From positions 1 through 64,000 of the forward strand of contig DDYB01000022.1 in assembly GCA_002347265.1 (NCBI GenBank): 64,000 nt of DNA. Reading direction: 5' to 3'. Source of the stretch: Desulfobacteraceae bacterium UBA2245 (GTDB taxonomy: Bacteria > Desulfobacterota > Desulfobacteria > Desulfobacterales > UBA2245). Positions 7,688 to 16,027 of the stretch are shown piece after piece. The notes beneath the pieces are model-generated. The model was given only the letters and a program-made list of their open reading frames with translations. It was not told where the DNA came from and searched no databases. Every line of letters begins with the position of its first letter. Position 1 is the stretch's first letter. The position numbers and the translations under genes are program-made.

Positions 7688-7725
7688 GGGGAAATGCGGT
7701 CCGCGTCAAGCCGCCGCATTTCCCC
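7688..7725 (+). terminator. Intrinsic terminator after cheW
   Basis: GGGGAAATGCGG at 7688-7699 pairs perfectly with CCGCATTTCCCC at 7714-7725, a 12-bp stem with a 14-base loop, followed by TGTTCTC. It begins 13 bases after the cheW stop codon. The T-run is weak but the stem is strong and well placed. Confidence 0.75.
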
Positions 7726-7899
7726 TGTTCTCAAAAAAACCTCCCACCCTCTTTTGCGCGCCTGTCAAGCTTTTGTCTTGTTTCACGAATTCAATTATTA
7801 GACGCAACAGATCTCTTGCCCGGATTGAAGCAATCGGCTATGGACAAATAAGAACCAACGCCTCAAACAGGCAATATTTTCCGGAAAGCGGCTGAAAAG

Positions 7900-9177
7900 T
7901 TGAAAATTTTACTGATCTACGTCATTACCGAAAACGTCAACATACCGGTCATGCCCCTGGGCATGGCCTGTGTCGCGGCATCGGTTCAAAACGCCGGACA
8001 TACGGTGAAATCCGTGTCCATGTCGCCGGAGGACATTGCCCCGATGATCGGCGCCGCCATGTCCGATTTCACGCCGGACATCATCGGCATCTCGGTTCGA
8101 AACATTGACGATCAGAAAATGCGGAACCCGGTTTTTCTCCTGGACCCGGTCAGATCCGCGGTTTCCTGTTGCCGCCGTCTTTCAGTAGCGCCGATTGTGC
8201 TCGGCGGCGCCGGTTACAGCATCTTTCCTGAAAGCGTTCTGCGCTTCACCGGTGCGGATATGGGAATTCAGGGAGAGGGCGAGTCGGCCTTTCCTGCGCT
8301 GGTTGAACGGATCAGCCGCCATGAGCCGATACAGGACATCGCCGGCCTGTTGCTTGCCGGACAAACGCCGCTATCCGCAAAACGGGTTCCGGAACGACTC
8401 GATGCCCACCCGATGGCGCCCTTAGAACTGCTCAAAAGCCTTTCAACCGGACTCGAAAAACAGGATTTCTGGCTTCCGTGTCAGACCCGGCGCGGATGCC
8501 CGATGAAGTGCAGCTACTGTTCAACTCCGCAAATCGAGGGAGAGATTCTGCGCCAAAAGCCCGTCGACCGCGTAATCCGGGAACTCGAAGGGTATGCGGC
8601 CGCAGGCTTCAGGCGCATTTTCTTTGTCGACAACACCTTCAATATTCCCCCTTCCTACGCCAGAACCCTTTGCGAGGCGATCATACAGGCTGGTTTAAAA
8701 ATCAGCTGGCGCTGCATTCTGTATCCCTGGAAGGCGGATCCGGACCTGATCCGAAAAATGGCCGCAGCAGGATGCGCGGAGGTCAGCCTGGGCTTTGAAA
8801 GCGGGAACCTTGAAATTCTCGGCCGGATGAACAAAAAGTTCACGCCACAGGAGGTGCGCCAATGCTCTGACCTTTTGAAAACAAACGGAATACGCCGGAC
8901 CGGTTTTCTGCTTCTGGGAGGACCTGGCGAAAACCTGAATACGGTGATGGAAAGCCTTGCATTTGCCGAAAGCCTGAAACTGGATGCGCTGAAACTCACC
9001 GCCGGCATTCGAATCTATCCGAACACCCCCCTTGCGCGATGCGCAATTGAGGAAGGCGTCATTCACCCCGAAGACGATTTGCTGCACCCCGAATTCTACC
9101 TTGCCAAAGGGCTGGAACAGCGGCTTTTTCAAATTGTTGAAATATGGGCCGCCGAAAGGCCGTACTGTCTGTTTTGA
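7900..9177 (+). CDS. B12-binding-domain radical SAM protein of unknown substrate
   Basis: A protein of 425 residues. The N-terminal third (about 1-145) is a Rossmann-like B12-binding domain: PLGMACVAASVQNAGH, PDIIGISVRN and the VLGGAGYSIFPE loop. There is no DxHxxG cobalamin motif, so cofactor binding is uncertain. The radical SAM domain begins at about residue 185 with the cluster motif C-x3-C-x2-C in RGCPMKCSYCSTP, and continues with FFVDNTFN and EVSLGFESGN. Members of this family perform difficult methylations, ring formations or rearrangements; the substrate cannot be assigned. TTG start. It stands alone between a terminator and the ferredoxin-mnmA-mtaB cluster in the same direction. Confidence 0.82.
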   Translation: MKILLIYVITENVNIPVMPLGMACVAASVQNAGHTVKSVSMSPEDIAPMIGAAMSDFTPDIIGISVRNIDDQKMRNPVFLLDPVRSAVSCCRRLSVAPIVLGGAGYSIFPESVLRFTGADMGIQGEGESAFPALVERISRHEPIQDIAGLLLAGQTPLSAKRVPERLDAHPMAPLELLKSLSTGLEKQDFWLPCQTRRGCPMKCSYCSTPQIEGEILRQKPVDRVIRELEGYAAAGFRRIFFVDNTFNIPPSYARTLCEAIIQAGLKISWRCILYPWKADPDLIRKMAAAGCAEVSLGFESGNLEILGRMNKKFTPQEVRQCSDLLKTNGIRRTGFLLLGGPGENLNTVMESLAFAESLKLDALKLTAGIRIYPNTPLARCAIEEGVIHPEDDLLHPEFYLAKGLEQRLFQIVEIWAAERPYCLF

Positions 9178-9255
9178 TCTCAGGTTGAAGTTGACAGGCC
9201 CCCGAATTCCATTTATGAATGATACGCTCTTTAATAATGTTTTCCGGAGGCTGCC

Positions 9256-9681
9256 TTGTATTCAAAAATTCTGGTACTGCGTTTTCCCAAAAACAGGGTT
9301 CAAAAACCCACGGTTTGCCGCCTGGTCAAAGATTTCGATCTGACCTTCACCATTCTGAACGCCACCATTTTCCCCCGCAAGGAAGGAATGATGGTTCTGG
9401 AGCTCTCGGGTTCGAAAAAAAACTTCAAAGACGGCGTCAACTATCTCAAGGAACAGGGGGTCCAGGTTCAGAACGCCTCCCAGGAAGTGAGCAGAAACGA
9501 AAGCAGGTGCATTCACTGCGGCGCATGCACGGCGGTATGCCCCACCGATGCGCTTTACATCCGGCGGCCGGAAATGTGGGTCGTTTTTGATCAGACAAAA
9601 TGCAGCGTATGCCAGCTTTGCGTTACCGCGTGCCCGTGCCGCGCAATGGAAGTCCGTCCTTCAAAGAATTCTTTTTATTAA
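9256..9681 (+). CDS. NIL-domain protein with two [4Fe-4S] ferredoxin motifs
   Basis: A protein of 141 residues. Residues 3-75 form a NIL domain, the small ferredoxin-like fold first seen in methionine ABC transporters. Two classical C-x2-C-x2-C-x3-CP motifs follow at 85-95 (CIHCGACTAVCP) and 116-126 (CSVCQLCVTACP), enough for two [4Fe-4S] clusters. Such proteins occur in anaerobes, and one branch works with a DUF39 protein in sulfide-dependent homocysteine formation, so a role in sulfur transfer or electron supply is reasonable. The TTG start at 9256 has CCGGAGG five bases upstream. The stop codon abuts the mnmA start, so the two are translationally coupled. Confidence 0.88.
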   Translation: MYSKILVLRFPKNRVQKPTVCRLVKDFDLTFTILNATIFPRKEGMMVLELSGSKKNFKDGVNYLKEQGVQVQNASQEVSRNESRCIHCGACTAVCPTDALYIRRPEMWVVFDQTKCSVCQLCVTACPCRAMEVRPSKNSFY

Positions 9682-10746
9682 ATGACCATTGCCATTGCCA
9701 TCAGCGGAGGAATCGATTCTCTGGTTGCGGCGCATCTGGTCGCGCAAAGCGGAGAAGATGCCTTCGGCCTTCATTTTCTGACCGGATATGAGAATATTCC
9801 ACTGCCGGCCATTGCTGAAAAAATCAGACTCATCTCCGAACAGATTCAAATTCCGGTGCATATCGTCGATCTGAGCCAGTCGTTTCGAAAAAAAGTTGTC
9901 AAATATTTCACACAAACCTATCTTGCCGGAAAAACTCCCAACCCCTGTCTGGTCTGCAATGCGACGATCAAATTCGATGATCTTCTCTCCGAGGCCCGAC
10001 GCCTTGGCGCGGACCGTCTGGCTACGGGGCATTACGCCCGGATCACCGAAGATTCCTGCGCACGGCGCCTGCTTTACAAGGGCGCCGATGCGCAAAAGGA
10101 TCAGTCCTATTTTCTGGCCTTTCTCACCCAATCCCAGCTGCGCCGCGCATGTTTCCCGCTACAGGACATGACCAAGGCCCGGGTCAGGGAACTGGCCAAT
10201 CGAATGGGGCTGGTTCCGGCATCGCAAAAGGAAAGCCAGGATATCTGCTTCATACAGGACGATTATGAATCCTTTCTCCTGCGTGAGACAAAATTCTGCC
10301 CGGAACCCGGCCTGATTGTGGATCTCAACGGCAGCATTCTGGGCGAGCACTCAGGGTTGCACCGGTTTACCGTGGGCCAGCGGCGGGGAATCAACTGTCC
10401 GGCCGCAGCCCCCTACTATGTGGTCAGGCTTGAGCCTGAGACCAACCGGCTGATCGTGGGATTCAAGGACCGGCTCGGAGTCCGGCAATGCCGGGTGACG
10501 CAAATAAACTGGATCGCGCCGATGCCGGAAAGCGCCATGCGCGTTCATGCCCGCATCCGGTATCGCCATGCGGCTGTTTCCGCTGTCCTGACGCCTGTCA
10601 ATGAAACCGTAGCCCACCTTCGATTCGATCAGTTGCAGTATGCGGTCACTCCGGGCCAGGGCGCCGTTTTTTACCAGGATGACGCGGTGCTCGGCGGGGG
10701 GTGGATTGACTCAGGCCCCATTTTCGATTCACAAGGGCTTTCATGA
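9682..10746 (+). CDS. mnmA: tRNA-specific 2-thiouridylase MnmA
   Basis: A protein of 354 residues that adds sulfur to C2 of uridine-34 in Glu, Gln and Lys tRNAs. The PP-loop SGGIDS is at 8-13 and the ATP/tRNA-binding TGHYAR at about 115-120. The catalytic cysteines are in NPCLVCN (C89 and C92) and SQDICF (C189). The C89-x-x-C92 pair, in place of the Asp-x-x-Cys of the Escherichia coli enzyme, is the three-cysteine pattern connected with [4Fe-4S]-dependent thiolation. The gene starts directly at the stop of the NIL-ferredoxin gene and overlaps mtaB by four bases. Confidence 0.95.
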   Translation: MTIAIAISGGIDSLVAAHLVAQSGEDAFGLHFLTGYENIPLPAIAEKIRLISEQIQIPVHIVDLSQSFRKKVVKYFTQTYLAGKTPNPCLVCNATIKFDDLLSEARRLGADRLATGHYARITEDSCARRLLYKGADAQKDQSYFLAFLTQSQLRRACFPLQDMTKARVRELANRMGLVPASQKESQDICFIQDDYESFLLRETKFCPEPGLIVDLNGSILGEHSGLHRFTVGQRRGINCPAAAPYYVVRLEPETNRLIVGFKDRLGVRQCRVTQINWIAPMPESAMRVHARIRYRHAAVSAVLTPVNETVAHLRFDQLQYAVTPGQGAVFYQDDAVLGGGWIDSGPIFDSQGLS

Positions 10747-12047
10747 AAAAGTTTTCCATCATCACCCTGGGATGCAAGGTCAACCAGTACGAATCCGACG
10801 CCGTCTCACAGCAACTCGAGGATCTGGGCTGGCGTCTGGCGGGCCTCAAGGATTCACCGGATGCGTGCATTGTCAACACCTGCACGGTTACACGCAAGTC
10901 CTCCATGCAGTCCCGGCAGGCCATCCGCCGGATCATTCGGAATCATCCGCAGGCCAGAATCATCGTCACCGGCTGCTATGCTCAGACCGAGCCGGATCAG
11001 GTAGGGCAAATTCCCGGCGTTGATGCGGTCATCGGCCATTCGGACAAGCATCGAATCGCGGAAATTTTATCCAATGGCATTTCGAACAATTCCGGTCAGA
11101 TACTGCGTCAAAATCTGGACAGCGAAAAAAAGTACCGTCAATATCCCGTCGTTTTCGGCAATCGCACCCGGCCGTTTTTAAAAATTCAGGACGGCTGCAA
11201 CAGTTTCTGCACCTACTGCATCGTTCCTTACGCCCGGGGACGAAGCCGCAGCATGCCCCCTGAAGCGGTCCTTGCACACATCAGGGCTCTGAATGACGCC
11301 GGATACCGGGAAATTGTCCTGACCGGCATTCATCTGGGGTGCTACGGCCTGGATCTTGATCCGCGGCTCGATCTGGAGCGCCTGCTGAGCCGGATCGCCG
11401 AATCGCCGATCCGGTGCCGGGTCCGCCTCGGTTCCCTGGAGGCCAGCGAGCTGAGCGAGAAGATCATCCGGCAGGTCGCCGAATCCGACACCTTCTGCCC
11501 CCATTTTCACGTACCGCTTCAAAGCGGCGATGACGGTATTTTAAAACGCATGCACCGGCCTTACACGCGGTCCTTTTTTGCGGACAGAATTCGAATGATT
11601 CATGAATTCATTCCGGACGCGGGCATCGGGGTGGACATTCTGGCGGGATTTCCCGGAGAAAGCCTGGCGGCATTTGAAAACACCTGCCGGCTGATTGAGG
11701 ACCTGCCGCTGACTTACCTTCACGTATTTCCCTTTTCCGCGAGAGAAGGCACCCTGGCCGCCGGATATGAGGGCAGAATATCGCAGGACGCCATTGCGGA
11801 TCGCTGCCGCATGGTCCGGGAAATCGGCGCCCGGAAAAAATGGACGTTTTACAGAAGTCTTGAGGGGAAAACCGAACAGGTTCTCATCGAGGGGAAAAGG
11901 AAAAAAACTTCCGGGAAATTAAAGGGGCTTACGGGAAATTATGTTCCGGTCCTGCTTTCCGGAGACGACTCGTTGAGAAACGCTCTGGCCAGCGTCAGAA
12001 TTGAAAAGGCGGCCGCCGAATTCGTCAGCGGCGCCATGATTTGTTGA
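10743..12047 (+). CDS. mtaB: tRNA t6A37 methylthiotransferase MtaB
   Basis: A protein of 434 residues, a radical SAM methylthiotransferase that converts t6A to ms2t6A at position 37 of ANN-decoding tRNAs. The N-terminal UPF0004 domain has the cluster cysteines in TLGCKVNQYESD (near 10), VNTCTV (near 46) and TGCYAQ (near 80). The radical SAM motif is DGCNSFCTYC near residue 150, followed by PYARGRSRS, which is typical of MtaB. A shortened TRAM-like C-terminus follows. The ATGA overlap with mnmA places two tRNA thiolation enzymes in one operon. Confidence 0.94.
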   Translation: MKKFSIITLGCKVNQYESDAVSQQLEDLGWRLAGLKDSPDACIVNTCTVTRKSSMQSRQAIRRIIRNHPQARIIVTGCYAQTEPDQVGQIPGVDAVIGHSDKHRIAEILSNGISNNSGQILRQNLDSEKKYRQYPVVFGNRTRPFLKIQDGCNSFCTYCIVPYARGRSRSMPPEAVLAHIRALNDAGYREIVLTGIHLGCYGLDLDPRLDLERLLSRIAESPIRCRVRLGSLEASELSEKIIRQVAESDTFCPHFHVPLQSGDDGILKRMHRPYTRSFFADRIRMIHEFIPDAGIGVDILAGFPGESLAAFENTCRLIEDLPLTYLHVFPFSAREGTLAAGYEGRISQDAIADRCRMVREIGARKKWTFYRSLEGKTEQVLIEGKRKKTSGKLKGLTGNYVPVLLSGDDSLRNALASVRIEKAAAEFVSGAMIC

Positions 12048-12067
12048 GCGCCGTTCTGAATCGTATT

Positions 12068-12964
12068 TCACGGTTCATTGGGTTCGTTCTTGACCAGAAT
12101 ATCGATCAGTCTGGCGATGCCCGCCTCCGAGTCTTTAAGAGGAAAACGGCAGGAACCCGCTCCGCGATGACCGCCGCCGCCGAATTCGGAAAGCATCAAC
12201 CCGAGGTTGACCCTGCAGTTTCGGTTGAAAATGCTGTGCCCCACATTGGCGACAATCACATTCGGGTCTTGACTGCTTCTGCGGAGGGTCAGGCTGACCA
12301 CGGTCTCCGGAAACAGAGAATACGCCAGGAACCGGTTGCCCGAGGGCGGCGGAAAAAACGAACGCAAATCCGTCACGGCGACCTGGCCCAGCACCCGGGT
12401 GTGTTCCTGAAGGATTTTTCGAAAGTTGACATTCTGTTCGATCGCCTTCGCGCACCGCTTCTTAACCTCGGCATCCTGCATCACGGTTTCAATACCGCAT
12501 TGTCCGAGCTGTTCGACCAGCTGGTTCCAGTAGGGTTCATCCGCCGAACCGCGGTTGGACACCGTCATGGAAAGCAGAATATAAGGATAATTCTCCGGAT
12601 ACAGTACCTCGTCCTCGGTCAGGTCCGCCGCATCGATCTTGTCGGTCTGGCGCACCAGTTCGGTGTAATCCCTTTTGAAACGGCCTTTGTAGTAATCAAA
12701 AATCACACGGGCGGCCGAAGGCGCAATCCAGAACGCGCCCTTAAAGGGTCTGTCCAGCTCATTGGTAAAATGATGGTCAAACCAGAGCGCACAGTTTTCG
12801 TGGTAAGGAAGATTGGCGATGATATCCGTGGGCCGCACCGCCACCCGGTCATTCTGCATGTCGCCTGGTTCCACCCACGCGATGGGCTCGGTGATATCTT
12901 CGACCTCGCGGATCAGCGCCGCACAGACGACGCCGTCGAAATCAGCTCTTGTGATGATTCTCAT
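12068..12964 (-). CDS. DHH-family phosphoesterase (exopolyphosphatase-related)
   Basis: A protein of 298 residues. The N-terminus RIITRADFDGVVCAALI carries the first aspartates of the DHH superfamily, and WFDHHFTNE holds the DHH motif near residue 65. The C-terminal substrate-binding half ends in GGGGHRGAGSCRF, the glycine-rich DHHA1 motif. Family members hydrolyse phosphodiester or phosphoanhydride bonds (oligoribonucleotides, pApA, polyphosphate); which one applies here is not clear. The ATG at 12964 was chosen because GTGGAGG lies at the right distance upstream and the domain starts immediately. It is followed on the same strand by nothing; it is convergent with mtaB. Confidence 0.85.
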   Translation of the reverse strand: MRIITRADFDGVVCAALIREVEDITEPIAWVEPGDMQNDRVAVRPTDIIANLPYHENCALWFDHHFTNELDRPFKGAFWIAPSAARVIFDYYKGRFKRDYTELVRQTDKIDAADLTEDEVLYPENYPYILLSMTVSNRGSADEPYWNQLVEQLGQCGIETVMQDAEVKKRCAKAIEQNVNFRKILQEHTRVLGQVAVTDLRSFFPPPSGNRFLAYSLFPETVVSLTLRRSSQDPNVIVANVGHSIFNRNCRVNLGLMLSEFGGGGHRGAGSCRFPLKDSEAGIARLIDILVKNEPNEP

Positions 12965-13014
12965 GCGTTTGTCCTCCACTCATCATTCAAATCAGCAGCC
13001 GCTTTCTATCGGAT

Positions 13015-13572
13015 TCATTCAGGAAAAAAGGGCCCCAGGTTTTCAAGAAGTTGATCCGGAGAAAAAGGCAGGAATCCAAAGAGTTTCTTTTCCAGTGTTG
13101 CCGTTGCATCCCATAGACATCGAATCCGCAGCCGGTCGTTTTCCGAACGCCCGTAACGGTTCATGATATACCACATTCGATCTTCCAGGGAAACCACTTG
13201 GTCATGAAGCACCCGCTTGTCTGCGTAATTGACGAGTTCCGCTTCTCCGGGCAATCCGATCGGATCATAGAAATCAAGCAGAACGTGCTGACCGACGACG
13301 GCGCCGACCTCAGGGTATCCCAGAGTTTCCAGGAAACGCGCACCGCTTGTGGCGTGATTTTCCCGTGTTGTGAAGCTCTGAAACTTGGTAATGTCGTGCA
13401 GCAGGGCCGACGCCCGAACCAACTCGCGATTCACACGCGCATCTTCGGCCGGCAGATGATCGACCATCGACATGGCCACCTGGCATACCCTTCGAGAATG
13501 CGCGACGATATGATCCGGCATGGCCGTGTCGACCATCAATGCATAACACTGCTCTATGGAAGGAATTTTCAT
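13015..13572 (-). CDS. HD-domain (HDIG-type) phosphohydrolase
   Basis: A protein of 185 residues. The HD signature can be followed: HIVAHSRRV (first His), ASALLHDITK (HD), then HATSGARFLE, VGQHV and VNYADKRV. These give the set of metal-binding His and Asp residues of a small HDIG-type hydrolase. The family acts on nucleotides or phosphorylated metabolites; the substrate is unknown. It lies 50 bases upstream of the DHH phosphoesterase on the same strand, so the two probably form an operon of phosphoesterases. Confidence 0.82.
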   Translation of the reverse strand: MKIPSIEQCYALMVDTAMPDHIVAHSRRVCQVAMSMVDHLPAEDARVNRELVRASALLHDITKFQSFTTRENHATSGARFLETLGYPEVGAVVGQHVLLDFYDPIGLPGEAELVNYADKRVLHDQVVSLEDRMWYIMNRYGRSENDRLRIRCLWDATATLEKKLFGFLPFSPDQLLENLGPFFPE

Positions 13573-13847
13573 AACCCCTCTTTATTCAAAGTAGTAAGTT
13601 TATCAAATTCTTCCGCAAATTTCCAGAATTTCAATTCCAGATTGAAGGATTCGATCAAAAATCTGTTAACGGTTTTTTCCGTAACGTCGAACGGACGAGT
13701 TTAATGGATCCTGAAATTTTGATTATGCAATGATACCATGAGGCTTCAGCGCCAAAAGCGATTTGTTGCCTGATAAAAAAGAAGCGCCGGGCTCACGACT
13801 GCGGTCGGCGACGGCGTCGGAAATGGTTTTATAAATGTCTTGATTTG

Positions 13848-14603
13848 TTAAAAGCCCCGTTCATGCCGGATGGTCTCATAGGCGCTTTGGATTTCCCGGA
13901 ACTTATCCTGGGCAAACTGCACGAAGGCTTCCGGGAGTTCCTTGGATGCGATCTTATCCGGATGGTAATCGGCTGCCAGGCGGCGGTATTTCTGTTTGAT
14001 CGTCTCTGATGAATCCCGGGGTTCGGATTCCAGAACCGCATAGGCCTGATCCAGGGGACTGACATGTTTTGCACGGATGGCGCGATAGGCATCATCGGAA
14101 ACATTGAATATGGCGGCGGCCGAACGAATGAGTTTCTCCTCGCATTCCTTCAGGCTGCCGTCCGCCACGGCGATCCGCATTAAGACGTCGATCATGAACT
14201 CAAGCATTTGAGGGCGGGCATGCAGGTGCCGGTAATAGGAGACGGCAAAATCCTGAAAGCTTTTTTCGGATTGCAATGCGGACCGGTAGACCTTGACGGC
14301 AAGGTTCCGGCTTTCGGTGTTCAATTCAAGGTCCCGAATCATAAAATCTTCAATCGCGTCGATTTCCTCCTGCGATACGCGACCGTCAATATGAACGAGT
14401 TTGGCCAGCATGGAAAAGGTCGCGGTATAAAAAACGAACCGCGTCTTGTTGTCACGGGAAAGCAGCGGTTCGTAATCGCGCAGACCCGGGACGCAGCCTT
14501 CGTCACAGGCATGACCCAGCGCCGCGCCCGCCACGGCGCCCACAGGCCCTCCCACGGCAAGTCCGACCGCACCGCCGATGAATTTCCCGACCCATTTTTT
14601 CAT
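13848..14603 (-). CDS. DjlA-like co-chaperone: TerB-type domain plus C-terminal J domain
   Basis: A protein of 251 residues. A glycine-rich N-terminal segment (about 9-32) could insert into the membrane as the DjlA anchor does. A TerB-like helical domain (about 55-165) shows VHIDGRVSQEEI and VADGSLKECEE, the paired acidic metal-binding motifs of that fold. The C-terminal J domain (about 180-251) contains the essential HPD in ADYHPDK. It should stimulate the ATPase of DnaK near the inner membrane. A single gene. The 245-base gap downstream (13573-13847) holds no recognisable feature. Confidence 0.87.
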   Translation of the reverse strand: MKKWVGKFIGGAVGLAVGGPVGAVAGAALGHACDEGCVPGLRDYEPLLSRDNKTRFVFYTATFSMLAKLVHIDGRVSQEEIDAIEDFMIRDLELNTESRNLAVKVYRSALQSEKSFQDFAVSYYRHLHARPQMLEFMIDVLMRIAVADGSLKECEEKLIRSAAAIFNVSDDAYRAIRAKHVSPLDQAYAVLESEPRDSSETIKQKYRRLAADYHPDKIASKELPEAFVQFAQDKFREIQSAYETIRHERGF

Positions 14604-14897
14604 AGAATCCTTCTCCCTGCGGATACACCGGTCAACAGCACCTGAACCATCCTGGAGCTGTTGAATTTGATACCCAGAATAAGGCCTTGAACGAATATTT
14701 GCAACGCCCTTGTGAGTCTGGTTCCAGATTTTTTCACGATCCGCCTTCGAAACAGGCGGTGATTTTTCATATACGCGCTTTTATGTTGACACAGCCGATA
14801 AAACAGTTTTTTTGTAAAATCAGGCAACCGGGGATTTTCTCGCGGATCGAAATGTAGGATATTTCGAATGGCAATGGTTCTCCACGAAAGGGAAAGC

Positions 14898-15701
14898 ATG
14901 AATAGCACATACGTTCACGGCTACGATCATCGAGAAAACATACGCTTGCAGGACCAGGCCTCCACCCTGGTCGAACTGCTGCATTCCGACACCCGCTATC
15001 CGGCAGGAAGCCGTATCCTGGAAGCCGGTTGCGGGGTCGGCGCGCAAACTGTCACCCTGGCGAGGAACAGCCCGGAAGCGCAGATTACCGCTGTCGATAT
15101 ATCCGAGACTTCCATCGCCGAAGCCAGAAGAAAAACAGCGGCAGCAGGCATTGACCATGTTCGATTCGAACAGGGAGACATCTTTCATCTCCCGTACGGG
15201 CCTGATTTCTTCGATCATATCTTCGTCTGTTTCGTTCTCGAACATCTTTCGCGGCCTGTCGAGGCCCTGCATACGCTGAAAAACCATTTGAGGCCGGGCG
15301 GCACGATCACGGTCATTGAAGGGGACCACGGATCCGTCTGTTTTCACCCTGACAGCAAAGCCGCGCGCCGATCGATTCAGTGCCAGGTTGAACTTCAACG
15401 ACGGTCCGGCGGCAACGCCATGATAGGGAGAGAACTCTATCCGCTGTTGCACAGAGCAGGCTATCGATCCATTCGCGTATCTCCTCGAATGGTGTACGTT
15501 GATTCCAGTAAACCTGAACTGGTTGAAGGATTTACGAAAAAAACCTTCACAGCCATGATCGAGGGCATCCGCGAACCGGCTATTCAGGCAGGAATCATCG
15601 AACCCCGTGTTATTGAAAAAGGCATTCGGGACCTGTACCGGACTGCGGAGCCGGATGGCGTATTCTGCTACACTTTTTTCAAGGCTGTTGGAAACAAATG
15701 A
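14898..15701 (+). CDS. Class I SAM-dependent methyltransferase
   Basis: A protein of 267 residues. The SAM-binding motif I is ILEAGCGVGAQT near residue 45, motif II is ITAVDISE, and VLEHLSRPVEAL and LRPGGTITVIEGDHG follow, all typical of Methyltransf_11/25 enzymes. The second half probably holds the substrate pocket but gives no clue to the acceptor. The ATG at 14898 was preferred over one ten codons upstream, because GGGAAAG lies just before it and the conserved YVHGYDHRE segment follows at once. It stands alone, convergent with the tRNA-Leu gene. Confidence 0.82.
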   Translation: MNSTYVHGYDHRENIRLQDQASTLVELLHSDTRYPAGSRILEAGCGVGAQTVTLARNSPEAQITAVDISETSIAEARRKTAAAGIDHVRFEQGDIFHLPYGPDFFDHIFVCFVLEHLSRPVEALHTLKNHLRPGGTITVIEGDHGSVCFHPDSKAARRSIQCQVELQRRSGGNAMIGRELYPLLHRAGYRSIRVSPRMVYVDSSKPELVEGFTKKTFTAMIEGIREPAIQAGIIEPRVIEKGIRDLYRTAEPDGVFCYTFFKAVGNK

Positions 15702-15810
15702 CTTCCGAATGTTTCGCACTGCCTGCCCAAAATGCGGGGCCAGGTGGGTGGAATGCTTTTGAAATGTGTTGACCCGGGCATCGATCAACCCGTACTCTCA
15801 AAAGTAAAAG

Positions 15811-15838
15811 AGGGATGACCGATCCATCGGACATCCCT
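15811..15838 (-). terminator. Intrinsic terminator of the tRNA-Leu gene
   Basis: AGGGATG and CCGAT on one side pair with ATCGG and CATCCCT on the other, with one A-A mismatch (15811-15838). On the minus strand the hairpin is followed by CTTTTACTTTT. It lies 13 bases beyond the encoded CCA end of the tRNA. It could also stop transcription of the convergent methyltransferase gene. Confidence 0.7.
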
Positions 15839-15851
15839 CCATTCCTTCGTT

Positions 15852-15940
15852 TGGTGCCGAAGCGGGGACTCGAACCCCGATGAGCGTACACTCACTAGAC
15901 CCTGAACCTAGCGCGTCTACCAGTTCCGCCACTTCGGCAC
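15852..15940 (-). tRNA. tRNA-Leu, anticodon CAG, with encoded CCA
   Basis: On the minus strand the sequence starts GTGCCGAAGTGG and ends TCGGCACCA, so the seven-base acceptor stem and CCA are encoded. The D arm contains GGTAGACGC. The anticodon stem and loop are CTAGG-TTCAGGG-TCTAG with anticodon CAG. A long class II variable arm TGAG...CTCA is followed by the T arm CGGGG-TTCGAGT-CCCCG. It has 89 bases with CCA. It is a single tRNA gene with its own promoter and terminator. Confidence 0.97.
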
Positions 15941-15947
15941 AAAAGCA

Positions 15948-15999
15948 TTGATTAATGCTTGAGTTTGCCCTATATACTTTCTTTCACCAGCCGTGTCAA
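15948..15999. promoter_or_regulatory. Divergent sigma-70 promoters sharing one palindromic -10 box (tRNA-Leu and ribF)
   Basis: The hexamer TATATA at 15971-15976 reads the same on both strands. On the minus strand it is preceded, 17 bases away, by a perfect -35 TTGACA (15999-15994), aimed at the tRNA-Leu gene whose 5' end is at 15940. On the plus strand it is preceded, also 17 bases away, by TTGATT (15948-15953), aimed at ribF (ATG at 16028). The tRNA promoter is very convincing; the ribF side has a weaker -35. Confidence 0.8.
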
Positions 16000-16027
16000 G
16001 CGTTTAATTCGGGATTGAACGGACAAG

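Noticed and set aside
12041..13054. Plus-strand open frame after mtaB
   Set aside because: It lies exactly opposite the DHH phosphoesterase, whose motifs are complete.
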